Positions 47,468-59,719 of a DNA stretch of 64,000 bases are shown piece after piece (position 1 is the first letter of the stretch; each line of letters starts with the position of its first letter). The stretch covers positions 15,245,312-15,309,311 of the forward strand of contig NC_079483.1 in assembly GCF_026230105.1 (NCBI RefSeq), written 5' to 3'. The translations under genes were made by a program, and so were the position numbers. Under the pieces are notes generated by a model. That model saw nothing but the letters and a program-made list of their open reading frames with translations, had not been told where the DNA came from and searched no databases. This stretch comes from Diorhabda sublineata. Its lineage: Eukaryota > Arthropoda > Insecta > Coleoptera > Chrysomelidae.

Positions 47468-48089
47468 TCAATTGTAATGTTGACGGCCAACGTTTATCAG
47501 CATTATTCCAAATATTAGATGTTGTTGCCACAGCTCGCTCTTACACGGTGGTAAACTGCTTCCATCAAAATTGGGGATTTCAATACTAAGTTGTTCGTTA
47601 ATTTCAGCAGCCTTATATGTATCAATAAACAGCTGAAATCTGGCATCATTTACGTCTATGCATTTCTTCAATTTAGTTCTGGATAATATTGAGGATTTCA
47701 TTCATTCTATCCTCCGTTAAATTATGATCCCTTAGAATTCAAAAGCTTCTTGATAACTAGTGTTTTTCTTCAATAATGAAGAAGGTCTCTATATTCCTTT
47801 TATTGGGAAAGGAAAGATTATAATCACTGCCACTGAAAGCGGGGAAGTCAAATAAACTTCTACACGTTAGTTCGCCTAGATGTTCATGGACATATTCGTA
47901 TGTGTACCCAGATATGCAGATATTTTTCAACAGCATATTACTAAGTACTATCACGAGTATATCGGTATCGGTATCAATATTGGCTTCATCACTGATGGTG
48001 ATAAATAATTTTACTATCAGCTTCTCCATGCAACTCACAAAATAAGTCCTCAACAATCTTATATTCAACTTTATTTCCATTACCAACAT
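47468..48089 (-). pseudogene. Relic of a second unnamed multi-copy invertebrate protein family (C-terminal part)
   Basis: The minus strand reads SDEANIDTDTDILVIVLSNM, then FPAFSGSDYN (in better copies a G.HAFTGCD motif) in a 110-codon frame. After a break at about 47757-47701 come VNDARFQLFIDTYKAAEIN, FDGSSLPPCKSELWQQH and a stop. I recognise the order DTDILV, HAFTGCDY, VN.AR..LF...Y and LPPC...L from uncharacterised proteins present in many copies in insect and crustacean genomes, probably element-borne. The conserved acidic DTD and GCD-like residues suggest a nuclease-type site, which is inference. The N-terminal half is absent and there are frameshifts. Confidence 0.6.
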
Positions 48090-49430
48090 ATAAATAACAT
48101 TGTCGGAATTTAAGATTTACAGTACTGTTGTTAAGAAATGTCATTAGCATGACTGAGAAAATACTATGTGTACCTATGTGCTTGCATTTATGAAATTGAA
48201 GTAGCTTTGAAATTAAATAAAATATAGTACGAACCGGAATAAGTTTTCACTTGACTAATACTTTTCGAGTAAAGTTTCATTCAGATTATTCACAATAAAG
48301 ATTTGCATCTACAGTTTGACCAGGTTTCAAAACTTCAGAATGGATTTTTGCGATTTAAATCCAGCTTGGGAGTATTTCATGTTGATTCATTAAGAGGGTG
48401 CCAAGCCTTTTGCGTTTTGGATGATCATATTTCGTCTGTACTTCCAAAAAAGATACGACATTCTTCGAAAAAAAATTTTAAATACAGTTTTCGGAGACAA
48501 ATCGGGAAATTTAGGTACGGTTTTTCGGCTGGATATTAGCCAAAAAAGTATAGAAATTTTATTTTTCAAACTTAGGTCTCATTTCTATCTCCAATGCTCC
48601 AAAAAAACGGAATTGATTTTTTCGGATCAAAAATAAGGTAAAGCCTATTTCCAAATATAAATCCATTTTGGGACATGGGTATATATTCATAAAAATTTCG
48701 TAACACGTCAAATTTGAATCGTAAATTATGATTCGAATTTTTTTTCTGTCTATTTCATAGTATTCCACGAAAGAATGGAATAAATTGATCAGTCTCGAAC
48801 AGACATTTTATCGAGAGTATAATAGTGAATTTTCAAATGAAACCCTCGAATTTCAATGGTGACGAAATGAAATACCACAGCAGAACGATTCAATAAAGAT
48901 ATAATTTGCCGAAACATTTTTCAAGTAAAGAAATCCAAAAATTTTGTCTCCGTTCACGAATCTCGTCTATAAAAAAGTCTGGTTTTTCTGAAAAAATTTT
49001 AAACGCTACTTTGCTCACTCGAGACTAAAGAAAACTGATTTAAATATAGAGTATTATATTCGCTTTCTTTTTTTCGAACAGAATGAATGTAAAAAACAAG
49101 AAACAGAACGTACAAAGAGAAAATGGCAAAAACTTAATCTGCACCATTGCTCCGCTGTATAAAAAGATATTCGAATAAAAAACCAGGACCGTATCTAACA
49201 GATCACACCGAATCCGCAACTGAATTTCTATACAACTGCTATTTCTAATAGCTCAGTTTATATGGGGAACCAATTAAAATCTACAAGAAATTAATTGGCT
49301 TCAGGTCAGCTCTAAATACCTACTCATCTTAAATGTCTGAAGTTTTCATTCGTGATTTGTTGAAAACCACAATTTCTATGAAATATTATTTCAGCAAGAT
49401 ATATGTATATAAATCTTTAATAAACATTAT
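48090..49430. other. No recognised gene
   Basis: Overlapping frames at 48303-48636 (plus) and 48559-48768 (minus) have simple Phe/Lys-rich composition without motifs. Confidence 0.4.
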
Positions 49431-49434
49431 GGAT

Positions 49435-49880
49435 ACTGATAGTGTGGTTAGCTACTCATACTGAATATCCTAAAAAAATGAACGTTTGGGCTGGTATCAT
49501 TAAGAATAAAATGATTCGCCTTTCTTTTTTTGAGGCCACAGCTAATGGCGAGGTTTATCTAGATTTTTTTATTTATTTATTACAAAGACTTTTTCCTGAT
49601 GTTAAGCATCCAAATGATATAGATAGATCTATTTACTACCAACAAGACGGAGCTCCACCACATTTTGCATGTACAGTTAGAAATAATTTTAACGAGGTTT
49701 TTCACAATATATGGATTGGAAGACGTGGAACGATCGAATAACCGACTAGACCCACCGATTTGACTCCTCTCGATTACTTGTTACGGGATTATTTAAAATC
49801 TAAGGTATATTTTAATAGACCAGACAACATTGCTGATTTGAAAGAGACATTATCAAAATTTTACATCCTAAAAATTAATT
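49435..49880 (+). pseudogene. Tc1/mariner-superfamily transposase, C-terminal half
   Basis: A 99-codon open frame has HTEYPKKMNVWAGIIKNKMI, FFEATANGEVYLDFFIYLL, then DRSIYYQQDGAPPHFA with the second catalytic Asp, and WIGRRGTIE. A stop replaces the usual Trp; the frame then continues PTRPTDLTPLDYLLRDYLKS (third catalytic Asp) and KVYFNRPDNIADLKETLS. The first catalytic residue and all DNA-binding domains lie upstream of the first readable motif and are lost. This is the form common in insect genomes (VWAGI...QQDGAPPH...GRRG...DLTPLDY). The copy is fairly well kept compared with the others here. Confidence 0.85.
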
Positions 49881-50223
49881 TTCTTATTTATGATGGCCCC
49901 AAATTCAAATAAAAACTTTAATTGCTGAACAGAGGACTAAAATCCCTTTCCTAAAAGGTGCCACACGACCCCCTTTTTTATTTAATATTTTCGAAGGGTT
50001 GCTTATAATTCAGAGGTCATGCTGGATAATATTTTCACACTGTAAATTTATTTCATACATATGTACCGCACACGAAATGCGAACTTTCTGCTCTGAATGA
50101 AATTACACAAAGTGTCATTAATTTTCAAGAATTTACAATGATATTCAACTCGAATGTGTTTTATAGAAGAACGGAACTTTGAATGGAAATTCAATATCAA
50201 TATCAATTAGTGCTTCATCCTAT

Positions 50224-50388
50224 TCAAGCTGTCAAGCCAAGACAAATCCTCAGTTCCCGACAACGAAGACGAATTGATTGATTTGGATCTTCTTCAATGC
50301 TTCTTAGTATAGCAATTACAGCTTCTTCAGTAGGTACACACTGTTTTGTGTCAATAAGAATGGACGGAACGATCGGAAAAGGATCCAT
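50224..50388 (-). pseudogene. Transposase N-terminal helix-turn-helix fragment
   Basis: A 54-codon minus frame reads QCVPTEEAVIAILRSIEEDP and NQSIRLRCRELRICLG, then a stop. It matches the segment TEEN...V...IEEDPNQS.RR...LG.S in the DNA-binding part of insect Tc1/mariner-superfamily transposases, the subgroup with the DLTPLDYF catalytic block. It lies convergently with the catalytic half at 49.4-49.9 kb and may have come from a related copy. The turn into the recognition helix is cut off. Confidence 0.55.
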
Positions 50389-50479
50389 AATTTGAATTAG
50401 TCACTTTGAAGGACTATTATATACGCCAGAATGGAAGAATTATAATGGATAAGTTTGATGAGCACAACCGTTATTTCGA

Positions 50480-51986
50480 CTAACTATCAGTTGTCAAATT
50501 GGTTATCAAATGAAGCACTGTTGCCAACTCAAAGTTGTGAATCTCTGAAATAGATACTATATATAATATACACAATATTCATCAACTTACTACGCAAGAT
50601 AAATAATTGTTTATATACTAATTATTCATATATAGGGAGAGCGATTTCTTGAAAAATTGTTAAGTGCAAAAGAATAATCACAAAAGAGATGGGAATATGA
50701 GAAATATACAGTATTTCGTATCTAAAAACGTATATTCACTTTGTCATGCAGCTTAAGCCACCCTGGAAATATCGTGATATTTTCCAAATGACTATAAAGG
50801 GATGTTGGTATTTATAATTTTCAGGTTTATTTTTTGATTGAATGCACATATATCAGGAACTAGCAGTATGCATGGCAAGATTACTTTTACTACGTAACGT
50901 ACTGCAAAAAAACACTTCTCGAGAATTTCCATTACATGTGAAGTTACAGGTACATATGAATCAATTTTTTTTCATTCATGAAAACATGTAATAAGATTTT
51001 CTTTCTTTAATTACTCTCTCATCATATCTAGCAATTTAGCCCCATGCTGGATAACCTCGATGTTCTCGTTATGGAATAGTTGTTGTGGCTGCTGAATTTG
51101 GTTACGGTTTTGTCAACAGTTTTTACATGAAGATCCTTATGGACATCACTATTTGTAAGTCACTTTTTTACACGAATAAACAAGAAATACATGAGCAATA
51201 GAAAGTCGATACTCGACATGTTTTTGTCTAAATACAGTCAAAAGTATTGTGCCAAAATTAGACTTCTATATCTTTCTAAGTACGCGCCAATCTGGGTGTC
51301 ATATTGTCGAAATCATATTCAAGTGTTTCTGCCTAAAATTTGACTTCGAAATAGTTGAAAAGCTCTACATCTCTAAAATAACAAACTTCATAAAGATATT
51401 GTAATTGTTACTTTGTTAGCTGAGACACCCAGTATAAACCTATTTACTTATAAAATTTGTAGTATTTTGAATGCATTAATAAATTTGAACAGCAAATAGT
51501 AGAAACCTTGACCGTATATGAAGATTTATGTGTAATACAAAACGTTGTCGAATCCGATTTTGTGAATAGTTATCCGTTTGCAATTTTTTTGAACGATTCA
51601 TCACTGCAAATCTGTCACATATCTAATATATGTTTAAAACGAAAGAACAGAATAATATAAACTACATAGTTATAATAGTCGTACATTACAGGATAAGTTA
51701 AGGACGAAATAATATTTTAAAGAACCAAAAACATCCAAGACCATATTTTTCAAATTTTGAGTTTAATATTGTTTCTTATAGATTTTTCCATGCTGAATTC
51801 AGTACAAGTACAGTATTTTGAGGTCAGAATTGACGTTTAGTTGTAGTGTCCGCCAAGTTCAAAGGCAATTACGCCATTTTCAGTTTCAAATCCGCCAAAA
51901 TCAAATCGGTCAATTGGATTGCCTAGTTTCGTCACGTGACTACCCATGATCCTCTGCGAGTTTTTTACCCTTCACGCTTTATTTTC
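50480..51986. other. No recognisable gene
   Basis: AT-rich; nothing supported. Confidence 0.45.
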
Positions 51987-52450
51987 TACAGGGTATTTGA
52001 ATTGATTAAGAAAGAGTATTAAGAAGTTCTGAGGAAATATGGAACAGTTCATCATGTTTGAGGCACTGTCCCGATTAAATACTGACAGTCTGAATCTGAA
52101 AAGTGCGAAAAAAACTTGTGGCATTTCAAGTTCAGTCCATCAAAAAGGATTATGCTAAAGAAGAAGAAAGAAGAAAAATAACATTCTGGTCCAGGGTGAA
52201 GTCTTTCATAGAACTGAAACAAAATCTGTCTTAAGCTGCAAAAATGAAAAATTTTGCAAAACTGCTAATAAAGCACTTTGTACAAGAGTAGAGAAACCAT
52301 AAGACTCTAAAATCTTGTTTAGATTTGGAAAACCAAAAAGCTGAAGGTCTCAACAAAGAAGCCGAAGATCTAAACAATGAAGAAGATGAAAACATTATTG
52401 TTGATGAGGAAATTGATGCAGGTATTGTGTGATCTAGTATAACAATAAAG
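51987..52450 (+). pseudogene. Candidate deleted pogo-like element (HTH-like start, acidic end)
   Basis: After a TACAGGGTAT motif at 51987, ATG 52039 opens MEQFIMFEALSRLNTDSLNL followed by KSAKKTCGIS and SSVHQK, a helix-turn-helix-like pattern, closing at a stop. Downstream an open tail at 52319-52432 reads LDLENQKAEGLNKEAEDLNN and EEDENIIVDEEIDAGIV with a stop, followed at 52443 by AATAAA. Pogo/Tigger transposases begin with a psq-type HTH and end in an acidic tail, so this could be such a gene with its catalytic core removed. It could equally be a processed pseudogene of another nuclear protein. No DDE motif is present. Confidence 0.25.
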
Positions 52451-53055
52451 ACATTGTTTACTTTTTACAAAACATTAAGTTTTATTTTTTGATAAGTCCA
52501 TTTGTGATAAGTGTCACATCCGGACCGTATGAAAATCACTCCGAACCACCTGAGCTATGGCAACAATTCCTCCATTACTTTAACAAAATAGCATCAGAAA
52601 TTATCATCTAATAGCTTCATGCGCGTGCACAATATTTTTTATTGTCGTTGGTGGCAGTCAGAATGGAAACGCTCGCGATATATGAGACTGTACATCATTC
52701 GTGTAACTTTGTACTCATCGGATAATGGACGGGAAACCTAGCGGAATAAGGAAACGAGAGGCTGCAGGTACTGTAGCTCAGTCTTAGCTTTGACGAGGCT
52801 TTAGAGTTTTCTGTCTAAAATTTCCAATCATTGCTTTAAGTTTTGTAATGCTGATTTGTGTCACGGAAGAAATTGACCAATCATATTCTATCCGTATGAT
52901 AAAAAAGTTTGACTGTAAATATTGGAAGCAGGTTCATACTTTCACCATAAAAAACGGGCCACAGTTGCCCCATAGAATACGAAGTTTATGAATCTTAAAC
53001 TACCTACAAACACATTCTGGGACTAGATATCTACCTGGTTTAGCCGCCTCTCCCC
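52451..53055. other. No clear feature
   Basis: Less AT-rich than average. It may be the upstream part of the LINE fragment that follows, but no motif can be read. Confidence 0.35.
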
Positions 53056-53059
53056 CTAC

Positions 53060-53440
53060 AGATGTGAAGTGCTACCTGACTCGGATGCTCTCTGGACATG
53101 GATGCTTTAGGGATTAGGTTCACAGGTTCATACATGGAGATTTATAAGAGTACCCATTCTGTACAAGATCAAAGGAAAGTACATGTATCTTCAGCATGTT
53201 TCATCACACATAGGAAGTTATCTTTAGAGAAGAAGAAAAGTATGGAAATATATTGGTAGATATATTGTCAAAGCAGACTGTCTGGACATGCCAAAGTGTT
53301 GAGGAAACTTTGCTATGAACGGGACAAAAGAAGTTAGGAGCAAAATAGAGGGAAAGGAAGTAATTGTTGGAAGAACTGTATGGCTAGATTTTCAACCGCG
53401 AAGTGATGTCCAACCACGCGTTCACGGAGAAAACACATAG
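53060..53440 (+). pseudogene. LINE ORF2 C-terminal fragment (zinc-knuckle region)
   Basis: One frame reads DVKCYLTRMLSGHGCFRD, a stop, VHRFIHGDL, a stop, EYPFCTRSKESTCIFSMFHH. This is the segment (LTQ.LSGHGCF..YLHRF......CP.C....T.EH..F.C) near the end of R1/Jockey-type non-LTR retrotransposon ORF2, where a CCHC zinc knuckle sits. The knuckle is kept only in part. The remaining sequence to about 53440 is Lys/Arg-rich with stops. No reverse transcriptase domain precedes it. Confidence 0.65.
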
Positions 53441-53444
53441 GCAA

Positions 53445-56400
53445 GAGATAGAAGAGAATTTTTAGTCAGTATAAGCATAAGCATAAGTCAGGCAACCCAA
53501 CAAGCCCTCAAGATCCCTAAGAATTTTTTCTACCCAAACCTCTACAAAAAAATAGAAGATTCACACACATACCATCTATCTCCACTCTGAGAAAACTTTT
53601 TTCTTCACAATAATATAGTTCTCAAATGCTGCGGTTTGTAAACTTTTTATTGATTATCTTTCTTGATGAGAGGGAGTGATTTAAGGAAGGAGGTTTGCAA
53701 TGCATGTTGAAATATCGTATAGTATAAGGATTACATAAAGTTAATTTCGGAAAGGGTTTCTTTGGTAGTAGCCTGCAATTATTCCTACTTCGTTCAAATT
53801 AATTTTTTGGGTTGACCTTCCATCTATATGTAATTCCAGATGTTATTTTTCACTCATTTAATCTGCCGACTAATGGAACGAATATGTGGACGGTGTAACT
53901 TTCTTTGTTTAAAGATATTTCTATAAACCAGCACTCAGTTCAGAACCTCACAATGCAAATATTTTCTATCGTCTGCCAAAGATTTTTCTTATTTTCATAC
54001 AATTTTACTGGAATCAAAACATTTCACGTTTCTTTCCATATTCGAGTAAACAGTAAGAATGAACTGGAGTAGAAATTTTCATTGTCAACATTTGTGAATC
54101 GTATCGTTTTTTGTTTGGATTTGAATGAATCCAGTCCATTGGCACATTTTGTTCCGTTTTCATATACAGATATTATCAAAGGTCTAAATATGAACCAGTT
54201 GCAATACGGCTTAATAAGAAAAAATATATATAAAATGGAATATCTATTCTTATACAAAAAATAGTGCACTAGTGCTTCCAATTTAGATCAATGAACCATT
54301 CAAATCGTGTTTGTAAGTTGAGATAAAGTACATACCTACTGACTCAAATTCGAATACTTAATCCTGATGTCTTTGTACCATATCAGTAGTGAGGCGTGTT
54401 AGTCTTGTATTTAATTTTTTATTCATCATCTGTAGAATAATATTGTATATTTTCGAGTTTGAGACCAACACTTTTTCATCTGCATTCATTGCTATGTCAC
54501 CTGCATTTAATATTTCCAAAATATCAACTCCTTTCATTGTCCAGAGATTTTATTACTGATAGTAAATAAACTAAATGAGCTAGATGTCGATAACTATAGA
54601 ATTAATTTTATTGCATTTACTGCACCTAAAGTTAGATAAAGTGTTGGAAGTGATATTTTATTTTATGCGTGATAAAGTTTGTAAAATGAGCGGGGCGAAT
54701 TGAACAATTTCACAAAAAAATTAAATCACTTTTAACACAAATATACAATGTTTTTTGTACAACTACACTTTTTTGATAATGGAATAGGCGAAATTGGAAT
54801 AACATCAAACTTCCAAGTGCATTTTAATATTCAAATCGTACTTTCAGCACCGTTCCACACAAACAATCACTTTCAACACTGTTGTCTGTCATCAAAAGAG
54901 GCATTTCTAATGGCAGCTGCACAAAGAAATTCATTGAATAGGATATTCAAAAAAAGTACACTAAAAGTTTAAGACTAGTTCTTATTCATTAGCATGATAA
55001 AATATTTCAATTTTCTACGAACTAAAGCCAGGAAAATTATATTACTAGTTAGTCAAATAATCATTTCTGCAAAAATATTTGAGGTAACTCTAACTAAATT
55101 CAAATAAACTCAAGGTATTATTTCTAATCTGTAGCATACAGGGTTGCGTTAAGTATGGAAACGTGAAGATAACTTTGTGACATCGTAGGATAGAGTAATT
55201 TTGTTTATGTATATTAGATGAACCAGAGATCTTAAATTTGATATTCTTGCTATGTTAAATATAGAGTTGTTGGAGTATGAACATTATTTCTATTTATATG
55301 AGGTTGCTACTTAAGTTGTGACAAATAAAAACAAATATTTATAATTGGATATGGCATTATTGTTTTTCAAAATCAATTGTCGAAGAAAATTGATTTCAAA
55401 ATTTGTTATATGAGCCTAGATGTTAACTCTAAGCAACTTTTTCCTATAGCTTGTTTCCATGTTTGCTACATAAAAGTCATATTCTTCCTAAAAAAATAGA
55501 TTTTTTGGGCAAATTTCCAATTTTCAAAACTTAAGTTAGGATTTTATCGAGCAGTGCCAAACCTCAAAAAAATTTTTATCCATCTAATAGCCATTTCACC
55601 TATCCAGAAACACATTGTATATATCATCTGCTTGAATTAATTTCCTTTTCAGGAGAATTTGATTTATTTGATTGACATAATGAGAGAAAAGAATGTTGAA
55701 AAGCTCATTATATACTTTTCAAAGCTCTAAACGAAAATTATATTCACTATAAAATTTAAATATCATGAAATTACTACCATATAGCAAATTATTTTGAATT
55801 ATTCATGTTTTTACATTGATAATTACATTCGAATGTACCTGTTTATAGCAATCTCTTGTAGAAAACAACCACAATAACCCATTCAACTGAATGTTTAAAC
55901 GCGAAACAATGTTAAGAGCGCTCTTATTAAAGGACAATAAAAAAATAAAACCCAACAGGATACGAGATATTAATTTGACAATTGTTTTATTATTGGCCAT
56001 ATAGTCCTTTATTTCTAACGAGATGTATGTTCCAATTCCAGTTTACTGGAAACTTTCACCCCCAAAGCTCACTGTGAATACAATGTTCAAAAGACATGTT
56101 TCAAGACAGATCTACAAAAATGATCCCACTAAAGCGGCTATAGTACCAGGCTGATGAGTTAAAATGGGTTGAAACTTGATATTGCCGGTTTTAACACATA
56201 GTATGGATATAAAGCTTTCGACGTATTCAATGATAATAGTAGAGAAAATGTTGAAAAATGTTGAAAAATTTGTTGAAATATAAGGTTAAAGTAAACGATA
56301 TTACTAAATGAAGAATTATTAGTATAAACATATCAATAATGCCCAGAAACCAAAGATTTCGAAAGTAAATTCAACGTAGCAAATAAATGAATAAATTTCA

Positions 56401-56995
56401 TGGTCAAGAAAATGCTGGTTAATTCCACTAAAGGATGAAGTAGAGAATTCATTGATTTAGAGACTAATACCAAGTATGATATGAAACAAATATGAGGTGT
56501 GTACTTTTGTAATTCGTAATTGTTTGTAATTTTGGTACTTTGGTACTATACATTACTAGGGCCATAATTTTGATGGTTTGATTTTTTTTGATAATACTTC
56601 AACTTGGCTTGATTTCTCCAATCCATGAAGTTGCTCTGTTTCCAAAAATTCCGGAACTTTTGTAAGATAAACGATAAAGATATAATACGTGGGGAAACTC
56701 ATTACTTTGCAAAGGTTCAACATTCTTTCTTTCGCAGACAAATTTCTTATGATTGATCTGATAGAAGTACCAACAATTATTTTCTAAGCTGTATTTAACA
56801 ATGTAACTTTTTACGAATGCGAATGAATTAATGACTGTGAATGTACAGATGGTATTATTCCAAATACTTATATTCGGATTTGTAAATCTGAAAAATTGCT
56901 GTTCAGCCATTTGTTTCTTTTTAACGTCATATTAAGGCATCCTTTTGAGCCAAGAGAGCCACAAATTTCAATTTACTAAATTTCAAATTTTTAAA
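53445..56995. other. Long AT-rich stretch without a recognisable gene
   Basis: TACAGGGTTG at 55137 is a further foldback-end motif without a visible partner. Opposing frames at 54024-54281 and frames at 54748-54972, 55803-56000 and 56556-56910 have no family motif. Confidence 0.45.
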
Positions 56996-56999
56996 GAGC

Positions 57000-58290
57000 C
57001 GCAAAATTATTTTGTTTGGATAAATTCAGCTCATAACTTGTTTCAAGTGTCAAACATGACATAAATTTTCGTTTGTTAGGTGACATCCTACTTTACTTTC
57101 AATTATATTCATGCAAGAGAAGGCTTGCTCGCACGAATATGTCGATTCGAAGATTGTCAGAACTCCAAATGCCAACTTCTTTATCTCATTGTACCAATCT
57201 GGAAGACTATTCCATACGTCAAATATAAGAGCCCAACTCGCGGCATGTCTTTCAGAGCTGTCCTCTTTTGTTGCGTTTCGTAAATACATTTCTGAACCTC
57301 CATTCTTCTAACTTACTTTTCCACTCCACTTCTTAAATTGATTAATTCCATTTCTAGATACTTAGCCTCAATTCAAAATGACTCAATGTAGATTTCGTTA
57401 CTATTTGTGTTGAAAGGATTTACTATGAATGCTAGAGTGGTTTTGTTCGTTTTCAATTGGTCGAATTTGTCAACAAAGTCATCTTTAATTTTCTTTTTAA
57501 TTATGCTGAAGTAATTCGTGTTAACAGTTGCACTGTTTTGATCGCAATATTGCTTTAAAAATTGAAAATAAAGTGATTTACCGCTCTGAATATATTTTGC
57601 AAAAATAATCAATTGTTCTTCAAAACAAACCAATTATTTTACCGAAACATAGGCTGGGTATTCTTTCTTTGCAATTTTAGATTTAGTTCATTTGATTACG
57701 CTGTGATATCTATCATAAAGTAAAATTTTTCTTTTATTCAGGATAAAAAATGCCTTTTTTATCTAGGAATGTATTTATTCCATCCAATCACAAAGCAAAT
57801 CATTCCAACACCTTATCTTTGAATAGCCTTCGAACTTTCTTATGAAGAAGGAGGTCGGAATACTGAGCCTCCATTTCGTTTAATAATTTTTTACACTGGC
57901 AATGGTAGAATACTTCAAAATTCTATTAACATGATTACCAAATTCATAACCTGAACATAGTGTCTCTTAGTTTATTTTGTAGTGAAACTGCAGAATTCCG
58001 TGGTTTACTTTGCTCTGAATAATCGGTATTGTCCCTTTATTTTTACCTTTCATACTACCGTTTCCATCATTTGCTATATCTTATTGATAGCAAGTGATAA
58101 GACAGAAAAAAGTAAGTTGAATATCTTTCACCTGCAAATATGTAATATTCTAGCCATTCTATCTTGTACTGTTTTAGCGGATAATGGCAAATCTTCGATC
58201 TTTTCAAAGATTTCTGGTTTGTTTTTCAAATAAAGAAACAGTTCCTCGGATGCACGTGTAAAGCAATCCGTGATGTGCATCACGGGGGAG
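57000..58290 (-). pseudogene. hAT transposase relic (GTF2IRD2/ZBED5-like type)
   Basis: From 58290 the minus strand reads TRASEELFLYLKNKPEIFEK followed by IEDLPLSAKTVQDR, then a decayed region. Near 57880-57830 come MEAQYSDLLLHKKVRRLFK-like remnants (normally LHTEVRWLSRG), then an 86-codon frame (57633-57373) with FEEQLIIFAKYIQSGK and FLKQYCDQNSAT. The C-terminal dimerisation region is in a frame at 57289-57050: WNSLPDWYNEIKKLAFGVLT, then IFESTYSCEQAFSCMN and NENLCHV. The SCEQ.FS motif is diagnostic of hAT transposases. Several domains are shortened and frames shift repeatedly, so the copy is dead. The BED zinc finger is not visible upstream. Confidence 0.8.
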
Positions 58291-59110
58291 CAGGCGAAAA
58301 AAAAAAAGATTGCAAGTCGCTGAGAGATATAAACGATGCCTTAATAGATTCACGAAGATTTTTGGAAAAAGAAAACAATTATATTTGTATATGAAACTAA
58401 AGAGCAGCAGCTTCTTATCCAAAGCGCCGCATGCAAAAATAATCGGGTAAAAAAATTAAAAAAAAAATTGAATGAAAATAATTTTTATACAAAAATTTTG
58501 TATACGAATAAAAATGATAATTTCTTTTCAATAAATATGAGATAATCGTAATACAAAGTTCCTGGTAGTATAATTCTCAATTATATTCGAATCTATTATT
58601 CAAACTCTATGAACCAAGTATCTTCGTAAAAGAAACGTTCCAACCAACCGATACATAGCATGCTAAACACGCATTTATATAACATCCAAAGAACGTGATT
58701 CGTTTTTCTACTCGAGTAATTCCCTTGACCAAAGAAACCGCAGAGGTCAATGTACTCTGTATCTCTGGACACAATTTCTTAAGGTGAAAAAAAAAATGAA
58801 AACGGACAGTTTCCAATTGAATTATTAGAAAAGATAAAAAGATGTTTGAAATACGAGGTATTAGGTGGGTAGATGTAATTCCAAGTAACTGAAAAAGATA
58901 TTCTAGTTTAAGAGTACTTACGTTGGAACGAATTAATTTTTTGGATTATGAAATTGTTAATTTTATTTTTTGCAGAACAACGACAAAAGCTTTATTATGG
59001 TTATAAATGTGGAACATGATTATTAGCAAAATAGATCGATCACTCTTCTACGGATGTTATATAATCAAGAAAAAATGTGGTCTAGCCAAGATAAGGAGTT
59101 ATAAAGAAAA
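58291..59110. other. No recognisable gene
   Basis: AT-rich, with A-runs near 58298 and 58456. A 69-codon minus frame at 58607-58816 is unrecognised. Confidence 0.45.
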
Positions 59111-59112
59111 TT

Positions 59113-59470
59113 GAAGCCATTATTGAAAACAAGCTAAAACCCAAAAAAAAACGCTGGGTATGATAAGATCATTGTTGGAGCACTGAAAATTGCTGTGGAT
59201 TATATGAATAAGTCTTCCACTCACTGTAATAATTAACAGTTCACTCGAAACAAAACAATTTTAAAAAGCATTCAAAGACAGTATTGCAATACTAATTTTT
59301 AAATCTGAAGACAAGAATGATGTGGCAAATTATTCTCCAATTTCATTGATAACAAGCATAACTAAAGTATTAGAATTACTATTTTAGATAATGCAAGATC
59401 TTTAAACTCTGAAACACCATGGAGTTTTTAAATCCAGCAATGTAACTTGTTTGATGCAATTTTTACCAAG
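59113..59470 (+). pseudogene. LINE reverse-transcriptase fragment (N-terminal part of RT)
   Basis: Plus-strand frames read AGYDKI-like YDKIIVGALKIAVDYMN, then a shift, FKDSIVIPIFKSEDKNDVAN and YSPISLITSITKVLELL. This is the N-terminal part of the reverse transcriptase of Jockey-type non-LTR retrotransposons (usual form KSAGxDKI...VV.PIFK.GDK....NYRPISL......K.FE), with NYRPIS changed to NYSPIS. After the stop at about 59386 similarity is lost, except HGVFKSSN-like remnants. The polymerase YADD box is absent. Confidence 0.7.
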
Positions 59471-59713
59471 ATACTGAAAATTTAAAAAAGTAAAATCGAT
59501 TCAGCCTCCAACTCACTAGAACCTAAATGCTAAAATGATGTATTAGAATTACTATTTTAGATAATGCGAAATCTTTAAACTCTGAAAAACCAAGGGGCTT
59601 TTAAATCCAGCAATGTAACTCATTTGATGGAATTTTTACTAAGAAACTGAAAATTCAAAAAAGTAAAGTCGATTTAGTCTCCAACCCAGGAGAACCTGAA
59701 TGCTAAAATGATG
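59368..59713. repeat. 173-bp tandem duplication overlapping the LINE fragment
   Basis: ATTAGAATTACTATTTTAGA and GCTAAAATGATGTA both recur 173 bp apart (units 59368-59540 and 59541-59713). The copies differ at roughly one position in ten. The period is not a multiple of three, so it arose without coding constraint. Confidence 0.85.
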
Positions 59714-59719
59714 TAGAAG

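Noticed and set aside
54024..54281. Opposing open frames on both strands as small genes
   Set aside because: Neither has a recognisable motif, and overlapping opposite frames of this size are expected by chance.
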